58,748 nt of DNA from positions 1 to 58,748 of the forward strand of contig JAQICX010000002.1 in NCBI GenBank assembly GCA_027858345.1, given 5' to 3'. The stretch is from Kiritimatiellia bacterium. Its GTDB lineage: Bacteria; Verrucomicrobiota; Kiritimatiellia; JAQICX01. The position numbers were made by a program, and so were the translations under genes. The notes beneath the pieces are model-generated. The model made no database searches and was not told the origin of the DNA. It saw only the letters and a program-made list of their open reading frames with translations. Below are positions 7,829-16,179 of the stretch, piece by piece (the stretch's first letter is position 1; each line of letters starts with the position of its first letter).

Positions 7829-9037
7829 ATGATAAGGATTAAAAAAATTAAAGTTATTGCAATGTTTTTTCTAATTGCGTTTTCATATATTTATGCAGAA
7901 GATAATACTGATGCACCATTTTATTTTGGGGTGCTACAGAGTAAAGAAAAAAATCTTCAGAAGAATCGCGAAATCGGAGCTAATATTGTTGTAGTTGAAC
8001 TTGGTTGGAACAGAGCGGAACCGAAGCCTGGCGAATTCTCCACCAACTATTTTGCGAAGATCGAAAACAAAATAGAGACACGTCGTAAACTCGGGTACGT
8101 GATCTCACTTGATCTTGGTTTTCAGTATCCACCAAAGTGGATATTTAAGCTACCTAACGCACGCTACGCAAATCAGTATGGACAACCTTTTTCCTCTGAA
8201 CAAATTGGTAAAGATGTGCCGAATGCCGTATTCAGTCAGACCGTGCGAGACCGTCAAAAGGCCTACATGGAAGAGGTCTTCAAACACCTCGGCACAGACT
8301 TTGCGTTGATACGCCTTGGCTGGATGAAATACGGAGAAATAGCTTATCCTATCAACAAATATGGGGACAAAAAAAACTGTTACTGGGGCTTCGACGACAT
8401 TGCGCAAGGGAAAGCCGTGGGACTAGCGGAAGGTCTGTCTCCTTGCCCCGTACCCGGCTGGATTCCTGGCACCCAGAGTTTGGCTCACACGAAGGCAAAA
8501 ACATTTTTAGACTGGTATATCGGTGCATTGCAGAACTATCATGATTGGCAAATCGAAACAGTCAGAACATTCACTTCAGCTCCATTGGCCATGTTGTATC
8601 CATCTTGGGGCATGCGCCCTGGAGGCATCGAAAAAGCAGTTGGTGCTGACCTCGACGGAAGCACCCATTCGGAGATAACCGGAGAAGTACAAAGAGGACT
8701 GGACTTTAAGCGTCTAGTTTCAGGCATATCGGACACCAACGTTTATGTTTACTGCACTTGGATCGATTCATCTCCAAAGTTTAGTAAAGACAGCAGTGAT
8801 GATTCTGCCAGTTGGTCACCAGCCCATTATCTTGCCTCGCTCGCTGCAGAACATCAGCCTCCTTTGCAAGTATGGGGAGAAAATACAGGCGGTGGTGATA
8901 TGAAAACCGTGGAACTCTGTTTTGATCGTATTAAGGAATACAACTACAGAGGATTTTTATGGGCATTTGAACACCAGCTATACGATGGGGAAAAACCGGA
9001 GATTGAAGATTTAAAATCATACATAGATTCTCGTTAA
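7829..9037 (+). CDS. Exported TIM-barrel glycoside hydrolase-like protein
   Basis: 402 aa with a Sec signal peptide (KKIKVIAMFFLIAFSYIYAE, cut near residue 24). The order of strands fits a beta/alpha barrel like GH42/GH14 and other clan-A enzymes: GANIVVVELGWNRAEPKPGEF at the start of the barrel, GWMKYGEIAYP in the middle (a glutamate where the acid/base is expected), VYVYCTWID, and QVWGENTGGG near the end (a glutamate at the nucleophile position), then FLWAFEHQLYDG. Exact family not recognised, substrate unknown. No close Shine-Dalgarno is visible before ATG 7829. Stands alone, with repeat-rich sequence on its 3' side. Confidence 0.55.
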   Translation: MIRIKKIKVIAMFFLIAFSYIYAEDNTDAPFYFGVLQSKEKNLQKNREIGANIVVVELGWNRAEPKPGEFSTNYFAKIENKIETRRKLGYVISLDLGFQYPPKWIFKLPNARYANQYGQPFSSEQIGKDVPNAVFSQTVRDRQKAYMEEVFKHLGTDFALIRLGWMKYGEIAYPINKYGDKKNCYWGFDDIAQGKAVGLAEGLSPCPVPGWIPGTQSLAHTKAKTFLDWYIGALQNYHDWQIETVRTFTSAPLAMLYPSWGMRPGGIEKAVGADLDGSTHSEITGEVQRGLDFKRLVSGISDTNVYVYCTWIDSSPKFSKDSSDDSASWSPAHYLASLAAEHQPPLQVWGENTGGGDMKTVELCFDRIKEYNYRGFLWAFEHQLYDGEKPEIEDLKSYIDSR

Positions 9038-9434
9038 GGTTCTGTCAAAAGTTTCGTGCTCTTGTCAAACCCCTACAATAGTTATTGGTTTTTAGCTAAG
9101 AAACTCCCGAGCCCACGGGACTCGGCTACAGGGCTCAACAAAAAGTCAACGGTTAAACTGCAATTTCTACGATGTAGTCGCGCCCCTCGGGCTCAGGAAT
9201 TTTCCGGGAACGCTAAGCTTGAAGGAACAACTCGGGTCTTAATCAGTTATTTAGGGCTATCAAGCATTAAATTGGTGGGCAACAGTTAGACAAACAAGGA
9301 AAAACGGTCGCCTCAACTATGTATAGAAACCTGTTTGTATGCCCTGAATTTGTGAGATTAGGGAGATTTTTGGTTAATCATGACAGGAAACAACAGTAAA
9401 AGTCATTAAAATCGATTTTTATTATTATTTTTTA
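9038..9434. repeat. Repeat-rich intergenic region with one CTACAG/CTGTAG-type unit
   Basis: The segment 9106-9197 holds a dispersed palindromic unit in reverse orientation (CCGAGCCCACGGGACTCGG, then CTACAG, then GGTTAAACTGCAATTT, then GATGTAG). The preceding ~60 bp (CTACAATAGTTATTGG...TTTTTAGCTAAGAA) recur at 27538-27585. The 77-aa ORF over this region follows repeat sequence and is not believed. Confidence 0.6.
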
Positions 9435-9495
9435 TGGACAAAATGTTTTTTTTTGTTTATGATTAAGTTAATTATTGTTAATGATAATCATTGAT
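9435..9495 (+). promoter_or_regulatory. Promoter TGGACA-N18-TATGAT with Fur-box-like palindrome
   Basis: TGGACA (9435-9440) and TATGAT (9459-9464) are 18 bp apart. About 15 bp downstream, AATGAT-A-ATCATT (9480-9492) is a perfect 6-1-6 palindrome; the 19-mer starting at G9477 agrees with the E. coli Fur consensus at 15 positions by my count. A repressor bound here would block the promoter of the small paralog operon. In an AT-rich region such matches can arise by chance. Confidence 0.4.
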
Positions 9496-9529
9496 AAATT
9501 AAATTAATTAAGAAAGGAATGCTATTCAT

Positions 9530-9823
9530 ATGAAAAAAGCATTAATAGTATTGGCAGTAGCAATGTTGTCAATTAGTGTGTTCACACAGAGTGCAGTGGC
9601 TCAAGAAAAAGGTCGTGGCGGTGCAATGGGCTTTATTGCTGGTTGCTGTTTTGGTATCAGAGCGGCGGGCGCATACAATGACGGAAAAGAAATACAATGG
9701 AGAGAGTGGTGTACACTTATTCCATACGTCAGTATTGTCTTCTCAATCTGGAATGGCGTTGATGGTATGCAAGGCGTAACCACAGCTGATTTGGCTGAAA
9801 AATATGGTTCTATATATTATTAA
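9530..9823 (+). CDS. Small exported Gly-rich protein, paralog 1
   Basis: 97 aa: a clear signal peptide (MKKALIVLAVAMLSISVF...VAQE) followed by RGGAMGFIAGCCFGIR, AGAYNDGKEI and WREW, then a hydrophobic stretch (IPYVSIVFSIWNGVDG) and a TTADLAE..GS.YY tail. The next gene encodes a paralog with the same blocks, so they arose by tandem duplication. The Gly-rich segment and the later hydrophobic segment could be two membrane hairpins, somewhat TM2-like. A strong AAGAAAGGAA ribosome site precedes the ATG. No known family recognised. Possibly iron-regulated given the upstream box. Confidence 0.75.
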   Translation: MKKALIVLAVAMLSISVFTQSAVAQEKGRGGAMGFIAGCCFGIRAAGAYNDGKEIQWREWCTLIPYVSIVFSIWNGVDGMQGVTTADLAEKYGSIYY

Positions 9824-9841
9824 TTTGAAAGGATTTTTATA

Positions 9842-10132
9842 ATGAAGAAATTACTAATTTTATTGGTAGCTGTAATGGTAACATTAGGCTCCGTAAATCA
9901 AACAGTCGCAGCAGAGCAAAGTCGTGGTGGTGCAATGGGATTTATTGCTGGATGTTGTTTTGGTATCAGAAGTGCTGGTGCATATAATGATGGCAAAGAA
10001 ATTCATTGGAGAGAATGGGTTATGCTTGTTCCATTCGTAAATATTGTATTTGCCGTTATGAATGGTATTGATGGCATGGACGGTACTACTACCGCTGACC
10101 TAGCCGAACAATATGGCTCTACATATTATTAA
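9842..10132 (+). CDS. Small exported Gly-rich protein, paralog 2
   Basis: 96 aa, the same architecture as its upstream neighbour: signal peptide ending VAAE, RGGAMGFIAGCCFGIR, AGAYNDGKEIHWREW, a hydrophobic VNIVFAVMNGIDGMDG block and TTADLAEQYGS. Identity is very high between residues ~26 and ~60 and lower in the leader, so the mature part is under constraint. The double cysteine (AGCCFG) is conserved in both. Gap to the previous stop is 18 bp, with a GAAAGGA ribosome site. Function unknown. Confidence 0.75.
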   Translation: MKKLLILLVAVMVTLGSVNQTVAAEQSRGGAMGFIAGCCFGIRSAGAYNDGKEIHWREWVMLVPFVNIVFAVMNGIDGMDGTTTADLAEQYGSTYY

Positions 10133-10140
10133 TAAATAAT

Positions 10141-11010
10141 ATGAAAATATTTCGAATATTTGTAAAAAGGAACCTAATTCTTGTTGGGTTCCTTTTTTAT
10201 TTTCTACACACCTTTGCTATTGTAGCTCAAACAGTCCAAAGCAAGGATGTAACAACCAAGCTTATTAAACAATTTGCAAAAGATGCAAATTGGAAAAATT
10301 GTTATGTCGAAGCGATGAGGGCTGATATTTCATATCCCGAAAATCAAGAGTTCAAATATTATAAGGCCATGTCGGCACTTAAGCTGAATAAAAACAACGA
10401 AGAATCTCTTGAAACATTATACAAAATTTACACATCAACCAATTTGCCAACGTCCAACAGAACAAAAACATTGGCCGCATATGAATATGGTAGAGAGCAG
10501 TGGAAACAAGCCAATGATAAACAGGCATTTGACGGGGTAACATACACATTTTATAATACCAAGAGTCCAGAACTATTCATACTATCAGGATGTGCACTTT
10601 TTCAATTTGCATCAGACTTTCCCCAATATAAGAAAGACAATCCTGATTTATATATGCAGATAAATAGTTCACGCGATTTATGGAACGCGAAATACTTCAC
10701 ACTTTCAAAGGTAGAGATTAAACACGAAAACACAGGGTTAATAACCAAGGCTGGAAAAGGATTTATAACATTTTACCGTACACAGATTGGTCCTGCAATT
10801 GGTGATAGATGTGTACTACAGCCAAGTTGCTCAGAATATTTCAAACAAAACCTGAATGCACATGGAATTGTTGCTTTGCCAATGCAGACCGACCGATTTT
10901 TTAGGGAGCCTGATATGGCTCACCGAAGTAGTAATGTCATAATTGTCAATGGAAAAGTTAAACATACTGATCCTATCTCAGACCATGACTTCTGGTTTGA
11001 GAAAAAATAA
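10141..11010 (+). CDS. Exported TPR-like protein with C-terminal YidD-type domain
   Basis: 289 aa: signal peptide (KRNLILVGFLFYFLHTFAIVAQ), a helical TPR-like middle (~residues 35-190) and a C-terminal segment GKGFITFYRTQIGPAIGDRC followed by LQPSCSEYFKQNLNAHG, which matches YidD (membrane protein insertion efficiency factor: yr..isP..g..C...PSCSeY...a...hG). The usual YidD arginine-cysteine near its end appears as RFFREPD, so one conserved cysteine is replaced. YidD is normally a ~75-aa cytoplasmic-face protein; a signal peptide and TPR region in front are unusual. Starts 8 bp after the paralog pair with no clear ribosome site; an intrinsic terminator overlaps codons 8-19. Confidence 0.7.
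   Translation: MKIFRIFVKRNLILVGFLFYFLHTFAIVAQTVQSKDVTTKLIKQFAKDANWKNCYVEAMRADISYPENQEFKYYKAMSALKLNKNNEESLETLYKIYTSTNLPTSNRTKTLAAYEYGREQWKQANDKQAFDGVTYTFYNTKSPELFILSGCALFQFASDFPQYKKDNPDLYMQINSSRDLWNAKYFTLSKVEIKHENTGLITKAGKGFITFYRTQIGPAIGDRCVLQPSCSEYFKQNLNAHGIVALPMQTDRFFREPDMAHRSSNVIIVNGKVKHTDPISDHDFWFEKK
10164..10198 (+). terminator. Intrinsic terminator inside the start of the TPR-YidD ORF
   Basis: AAAAAGGAACC (10164-10174) pairs perfectly with GGTTCCTTTTT (10187-10197) around a 12-nt loop and runs into a T tract. It has the form of a bidirectional rho-independent terminator. It would end transcripts of the two small genes, but it lies within the signal-peptide codons of the next gene, so downstream expression would need read-through or translation-coupled disruption of the hairpin. 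Confidence 0.7.
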
Positions 11011-11489
11011 GTCATAAGAAAGAGGTATTAGCCACTGATTAAAACGGATTTTCACGGATAAAGAAAAAAAGAATTTTTACCAAGAAGTGCTTAGGGGGGG
11101 GGCTAGCCGCCTGTCTGCGTGAGTACACGAACAGGCAGGCAACCAAAAAAGGTTCTCGCACGAAGGCACAAAGAACGCAAAGAAAAAGATAAATGGATCA
11201 AGAACATCCAACATCGTTGAATGAACACCCCTCCCACCTCGCAGGCGAGGTGACCTCCTCCCGCAGAGCGGGACTAGCGAGCTAGCCGGGGAGGAGCTTT
11301 GGCGGACTAAGGCTGATTGGCAGGCACCACACCTGTAGCGTCGGGCGTTGACCGACGAAAGGTCGGTGTTTCCACCGACCTTTTAAATTGTGAATTACTG
11401 TTTTTTTTGTGGTAAAACGAAAAGTTGACATGCATGAATTTGTGTTGGAAGTTGTTTGTAATAAAATAGTTAGAAAAATTTAAAATAAA
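11011..11489. repeat. Intergenic mosaic of dispersed repeats
   Basis: Contains the 'CCACTGATTAAAACGGATTTTCACGGATAAAG' type unit (11031-11062, also at 49286 and, inverted, 52449), a nine-G run (11094-11102), CCGCCTGTC...GACAGGCGG-like palindromes, a CCTCCCCGC/GGGGAGGAG hairpin tract (11228-11298) and a GTAGCGTCGGGCG...GGTCGGTG unit like those in MITE family A. No gene. Confidence 0.55.
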
Positions 11490-11529
11490 AATCGACCATA
11501 AAAAACAAGAAGTTGAAGGGTTGTAGTAC
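11490..11529. repeat. 40-bp dispersed repeat, copy 1
   Basis: A 40-bp block starting AATCGACCATAAAAAACAAG is identical at 56661-56700 and present inverted with a few changes at 49395-49433. Here it ends ~28 bp before an ORF start. It does not belong to MITE family A. Confidence 0.75.
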
Positions 11530-11556
11530 GGATTAAAAAAAAAGGATTTAATAAAT

Positions 11557-12420
11557 ATGATAAAGATAATTACACTAATATTTTTTATGTGTTGCATGGT
11601 TTTACAGGCAGACCAGTCAACCTATTTAGATTCGACAATTGAACTTGCAAAAGAACTCGATGCATCATCGGAGTTTCAGCAGTCTGCAGTTGAGTTCAGA
11701 AGGGCATCATTGATATCAACAAAGCCAGAGGAGACGGCAATATTTTCAATATTTGCGGCAAATGAATACATTAAAGCTAATCTCTTTAAGGAGTCTTTAA
11801 CTGAGCTTGATAAGGCAGGAGAAAATTCTACAAAACTAGATGACGAGCTTGGTTTGTTATATTTCAAGGCAAACGATCAACAGAAAAAGTACAATGATGC
11901 CAAATTTTATCTTGAGCCACTACAATTTTATGGAGATGAGATTTCTCAATATTCAATACTCAACATTGCAGCAATTAACGTCAGAGAAAAGAATCTGGCT
12001 AATGCAATAACCCTTTTAGAGAACGCCAACTTTGACACAACTAAAGAGCTTATGGCAATTGAGAGATACAGCAAAGGCAAAGATAAAACCCCATGGATTG
12101 GCGGGATTCTAGGTATCATCCCCGGGCTTGGATATGCATACACGGGTGAATACTCTAATGCTCTCAGATCTCTAATCTTAAATGGAATTTTTATTTTTGG
12201 AATGGTTGAAACAGCAGAAGATGATCTTTGGGGTGCTTTTGCTGTGATAACATTTTTTGAAGCGACTTGGTATACAGGTAGTATTTATGGTGGGATTGAT
12301 TCATCTCACAGATATAACAGAAATAGACTTGAAGAGTGCATCGAAGATATATCAGGCAACACTAAGTTCAATTTAGAAACAAAAGACATTCCCGCAATAA
12401 CACTTAATTTTCAATTCTAA
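11557..12420 (+). CDS. Exported TPR-like protein with C-terminal membrane (TM2-like) segment
   Basis: 287 aa with a short signal peptide (IITLIFFMCCMVLQAD). Residues ~20-170 are helical repeats resembling TPRs (YLDSTIELAKELDASSEFQQ, LFKESLTELDKA, YNDAKFYLEPL). Residues ~180-250 hold PWIGGILGIIPGLGYAYTGE followed by two hydrophobic helices, a pattern like TM2/DUF5683-type 'PGlGq.Y.G' proteins. This shares with the upstream small paralogs and TPR-YidD protein an exported, Gly-rich membrane theme. The stop is 2 bp before the next gene, so the two form an operon. Function unknown. Confidence 0.65.
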   Translation: MIKIITLIFFMCCMVLQADQSTYLDSTIELAKELDASSEFQQSAVEFRRASLISTKPEETAIFSIFAANEYIKANLFKESLTELDKAGENSTKLDDELGLLYFKANDQQKKYNDAKFYLEPLQFYGDEISQYSILNIAAINVREKNLANAITLLENANFDTTKELMAIERYSKGKDKTPWIGGILGIIPGLGYAYTGEYSNALRSLILNGIFIFGMVETAEDDLWGAFAVITFFEATWYTGSIYGGIDSSHRYNRNRLEECIEDISGNTKFNLETKDIPAITLNFQF

Positions 12421-12422
12421 TT

Positions 12423-15293
12423 ATGAAAAAGTTCTTACTATTAATTCTAATTTTAACACAAAACGTCTTTGGTGGCTACATTGCACTGGAGACATCCACA
12501 TCATCAACCCTCCGTGACAAAACAGAATTTGACATATCCAGCAAACTTCTAAACAAGGGTAATGAGCCTGCAATAAAGATTTATCAGGAACTTACATTAG
12601 AAGACCAAACGATATCAACAGATGTAATAAAACTTCTGCCATCCAATTCAGCAATATATCTAAAAGCAACTTTTAACAACTTACATCTAGGCAAAGGGCG
12701 ATATTATATAATAATCAAAAGCCATTACAGCGATATAAACAACTATCCATTCTCTGCCATATCATCAATTCCCATGTTAACTGCCATACCAGATGAACTT
12801 CCCCTGTTTGAACCAACTTCTATAGAATCCGAGATTAAAAAAAATGGCATTGTCAACATCACACTGAATGCTCAATCAGATGAACTTCCACAAACAGGCA
12901 AAATTTCACTATATGTGCCGCACAATCTTGAAGCTTCACCTACCATTGAAATATCTGATGGCAATTGGCCTGAAACAGTATCCTTTGAGATAACAAATAT
13001 AACAGGCTTACCAAACAGTTCATTTATTTATGAAGCAATAATAGAATATGACTATAAAGGATTTCATGAGAGTATTAGCTGCGATGGAATAATCAAACTT
13101 ATACCCTCAAAACTATCTTTAATGAAAGTGCAGATAATATGTTCCATACTATTTCTTGCTATTGGAATTGTTTTTACAGTCCTTTCAAAAATCAAAGCAT
13201 CAAGTTTTCAAAAAACATTCATATTGTTAACTATTGTAGTTGTCCTTGGATTTATCATATATCACTTGGCTCCTGAATACATGTTCCTCAACACAACACC
13301 AACTGGAGGAGACATCCCTGCACATAACTACATGGTTAAGCATCTCAAAGAACAACTATTCTCAAGTTTCCCATTCAAGATAACATCCTGGGCACCAGGG
13401 TGGTGGTGTGGATTTCCACTATTTCAATTCTACTTCCCTCTTGGATATCTCTTGATGGCTCTTTTGAGTTTTGTTATACCCATTAACATTGCATTTAAGA
13501 TTATTATGGTAATTGGATTACCTGCACTGCCACTTACCTGCTTCTTTGCGTTTAGGAGGTCTGGTTTAAAACCACAAACAGCACTTCTCGCTGCAATCCT
13601 GACAATACCGTTCATATTTGACAGCTCAAACACAATGTGGGGAGCAAACATATATAGTACACTTGCAGGCATGATCTCAAACAGCATAAGTTTTGCCCTT
13701 TTCATACTCACACTCTCCTTCATGTCAAAAGATATTGCCGATGCAAAGATTAGAAAAAGCTCAATACTTCTTTTATGTCTGCTTATTTCATCACATTTTT
13801 TCACATCAATAATGGCTGCCTTAATGGTTGCTATAATGCCATTTCTGTTCCCAAACAAGAAACTATACAGATCATTTCTTACAGCTATTGCCGAAGGATT
13901 ACTTGCACTTGGGCTGATGAGCTGGTGGATACTTCCTGTGCTTCTAAAAAGAGATCACTTTGTTGATTTTGGACTCAACTGGGATGTAAATATTTTAACC
14001 CAGTTGCCATTGTCATTTAAGATCATGGTAATTCCTGCACTAGCAAGTATTTTTATACCAAACAAGAGCCGAGAACAATGGAGACTTGTCTGCATATATA
14101 GCTGGATGCTGATATGCGGAACATTTCTTTTCCTTTTTGGATTCAGCATAAAACCAATATTCGTTAACGTGCGTCTGTGGCCATTTATGACGTTTCCTTT
14201 ATGCATGCTCACAGCAATTACAATAGGTCAACTGCTCTCCTTAAACAATAAAAAGTATATCAACTACACTATAATTGCTGTCGTTGCAACCATATGTGTT
14301 ATTTTGCCAGACAATCCGGGACTTGCAAAAGCCATGGCAAATGGAAACTTTATTGGACTTGAAGGTCTACCCTACTATGACGTAATTGAAAAATTGGTAC
14401 TACCTCTTGACAAAACACCTGGTAGACTTGCCAACGATCTGCATCCTGACAACACAATACTTGGCTCAAGCAGAGTTTTTGAAACAGTTCCTGCACTAAT
14501 TGACAAACCAATACTTGAGGGAGGCATTGTTAATTCAGCAATTGGTTCATACTACTCATACTATGTGCAAAGCGAAACATCTGATAACTGTGCCGGATTT
14601 CCTCCGCTTGTCAAACCAACCACATTCAACATTGATAATGCAACAAAGCATCTTGAACTCTTTAATGTCAAACATTTCATTGCTCGCTCACCAAGAACCA
14701 TCAAAGCACTTGACAGACATCGAGATTGGACTGCTATCACAGACAAAGATGGATGGCATCTTTATGAGCTAACATCACATGACGGAAGCTACATTTTTAC
14801 GCCAAAATATCAACCAATTTTTGTGAATACATCCAACTGGAAAGAGAATTCACTAGACTGGCTATACGAAATCAGAGCACTTGAGCAACCATTTGCATTC
14901 GTAAAAGATAACACACATAATGCCATATCAGAAGAGCAATTCTATGACATTCTTCAAGAGATAAGCAATAATGAAGCAAGTTATTATGAGTCTCAAAAGC
15001 TTTTGCCAACTGCCAATATAGAAACAATTGAACATACATCGTCAAAATTTGTTTTCAAGACAGATCAGATTGGACTGCCACACATAATTAAAATGAGTTA
15101 CTTCCCAAACTGGAAAGTTAAAGGAGCGAAAGCTGTATACATGGTTTCTCCTGATTTCATGTTAATATACCCGGAACAGGAAACCGTCACACTTTACTAC
15201 GGCAAAACTACCGTAGATATAATTGCCTACATCATCACATCAATATCAGTATGTATGGCAATCTTTTTAGTATTGAAAAAGAAAAAACGATAG
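12423..15293 (+). CDS. Large polytopic membrane protein, GT-C / PTPS-related (PF10131-like)
   Basis: 956 aa: signal peptide, an extracytoplasmic beta-rich domain (~20-230), a membrane helix, then GGDIPAHNYMVKHL with TSWAPGWWCGFPLFQFYFPLG, the 'GD.p.H...W....gG.P.f.fY.Pl' signature of PF10131 (6-pyruvoyl-tetrahydropterin-synthase-related, GT-C-like) proteins. About ten more helices follow to ~residue 630, then a C-terminal extracytoplasmic domain and a final helix before KKKKR. Such proteins are thought to move sugars from lipid carriers across the membrane; donor and acceptor cannot be read. Coupled to the TPR/TM2-like gene 2 bp upstream. Confidence 0.7.
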   Translation: MKKFLLLILILTQNVFGGYIALETSTSSTLRDKTEFDISSKLLNKGNEPAIKIYQELTLEDQTISTDVIKLLPSNSAIYLKATFNNLHLGKGRYYIIIKSHYSDINNYPFSAISSIPMLTAIPDELPLFEPTSIESEIKKNGIVNITLNAQSDELPQTGKISLYVPHNLEASPTIEISDGNWPETVSFEITNITGLPNSSFIYEAIIEYDYKGFHESISCDGIIKLIPSKLSLMKVQIICSILFLAIGIVFTVLSKIKASSFQKTFILLTIVVVLGFIIYHLAPEYMFLNTTPTGGDIPAHNYMVKHLKEQLFSSFPFKITSWAPGWWCGFPLFQFYFPLGYLLMALLSFVIPINIAFKIIMVIGLPALPLTCFFAFRRSGLKPQTALLAAILTIPFIFDSSNTMWGANIYSTLAGMISNSISFALFILTLSFMSKDIADAKIRKSSILLLCLLISSHFFTSIMAALMVAIMPFLFPNKKLYRSFLTAIAEGLLALGLMSWWILPVLLKRDHFVDFGLNWDVNILTQLPLSFKIMVIPALASIFIPNKSREQWRLVCIYSWMLICGTFLFLFGFSIKPIFVNVRLWPFMTFPLCMLTAITIGQLLSLNNKKYINYTIIAVVATICVILPDNPGLAKAMANGNFIGLEGLPYYDVIEKLVLPLDKTPGRLANDLHPDNTILGSSRVFETVPALIDKPILEGGIVNSAIGSYYSYYVQSETSDNCAGFPPLVKPTTFNIDNATKHLELFNVKHFIARSPRTIKALDRHRDWTAITDKDGWHLYELTSHDGSYIFTPKYQPIFVNTSNWKENSLDWLYEIRALEQPFAFVKDNTHNAISEEQFYDILQEISNNEASYYESQKLLPTANIETIEHTSSKFVFKTDQIGLPHIIKMSYFPNWKVKGAKAVYMVSPDFMLIYPEQETVTLYYGKTTVDIIAYIITSISVCMAIFLVLKKKKR

Positions 15294-15599
15294 TAATTAA
15301 TGGATAATGTTTAATGATTAATGATTAATGTTGGAATTGCCACTACGCTAATTTGATTTAAGCACACGTCCAAAGGTAAGTAAGGGAGCCTGAGACAGCA
15401 ATGGAACGCGGTGTAATGGACTACCGAAAGCCTATCTTACGCTGGTTGGATATCGCTCATGGCTTGTTTTTAGTCCTGAGTCGTTAGTCCAGAGTCCTAA
15501 CGAGCTAGCCTTGCTGGTCTCCGCAGGGTTGAAAACAAATAGTAACGAGAAATGTCAACACACTTTTGACAGAAGTCAAAACAACAAAAAGGAAAACAG
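15294..15599. other. Intergenic region with short direct repeats
   Basis: Begins with TTAATGATTAATGATTAATG-type triplication (similar sequence follows the stop at 43578). At ~15471-15515 there is a run of GAGTCC/TAGTCC units ending AACGAGCTAGC, also seen near 20309, 33029 and 52410. No ORF or terminator identified. Confidence 0.45.
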
Positions 15600-16127
15600 A
15601 TGAGTATAATAAAACTAATCAAACTTATAATTATAACAGTAGTATCTTTAGTAGCTATAGTTGTAATATATACATTCGTTATTCACCCAATAACCTGGAA
15701 AATCCATGCAGACAAAAATGCTATTCAAGTTCTTCAACAAGTTCAAACAACAAATGAACTTGCTCAAGTAGTGGGTGATTTAGGTGTATTCCTAACATTT
15801 CAGGATGGCTCATGGATGGCAATAAAATATAGCGATTCTCATGCAGGAAGAGTTGTCTCTTCCGCAATTATTCGTGACAGCGAAGACCAATGGTATTCAA
15901 GTGATTACCATTTCTGTGGTTATTTCACCGTATATCCAGAAAGAGTTGAAGCAGCAAAAAGAATCGAAAACTTGACAGATGAGGATTTAAGCAAAGGTGC
16001 AAACTCGTTAGCAATGGCTGGTTTCGAAGACATTCATCAACTAATAATATCGCCAGACTTGAAAACTGCTCGAAAAAACCTTGAACCATTCAATGTTGAG
16101 AAGCTTGAGATAAACAATGGTAATTAA
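15600..16127 (+). CDS. Hypothetical single-pass membrane-anchored protein
   Basis: 175 aa. One N-terminal membrane helix (LIIITVVSLVAIVVIYTFVI) with a short positive start, then a ~145-aa outside domain. Readable features are FLTFQDGSWMAIKYSDSHAG and a YHFCGYFTVYPERVEAAKR segment; the DGSWMAI block resembles a beta strand pair. A GGAAAACAG site precedes the ATG at 15600. I recognise no family. Monocistronic, flanked by repeat-rich spacers. Confidence 0.6.
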   Translation: MSIIKLIKLIIITVVSLVAIVVIYTFVIHPITWKIHADKNAIQVLQQVQTTNELAQVVGDLGVFLTFQDGSWMAIKYSDSHAGRVVSSAIIRDSEDQWYSSDYHFCGYFTVYPERVEAAKRIENLTDEDLSKGANSLAMAGFEDIHQLIISPDLKTARKNLEPFNVEKLEINNGN

Positions 16128-16179
16128 TTATTAATGACTCAAAATAAGTGGGGATTGATAGCGAAGCTGTGGCAGAACA

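Noticed and set aside
11307-11597. 96-aa minus-strand ORF, with a look-alike at 56436-56738 (both read NPSTSCFLWSI)
   Set aside because: The shared peptide is only the translation of the 40-bp repeat; flanking sequence differs completely.
13430-13858. 142-aa minus-strand ORF
   Set aside because: Shadow of the GT-C-like membrane protein gene; hydrophobic antisense frame.
12423-15293. ArnT (lipid A Ara4N transferase)
   Set aside because: It is a large polytopic GT-C-like protein, but its signature resembles PF10131 rather than ArnT/PMT and it lies 35 kb from arnBCA.
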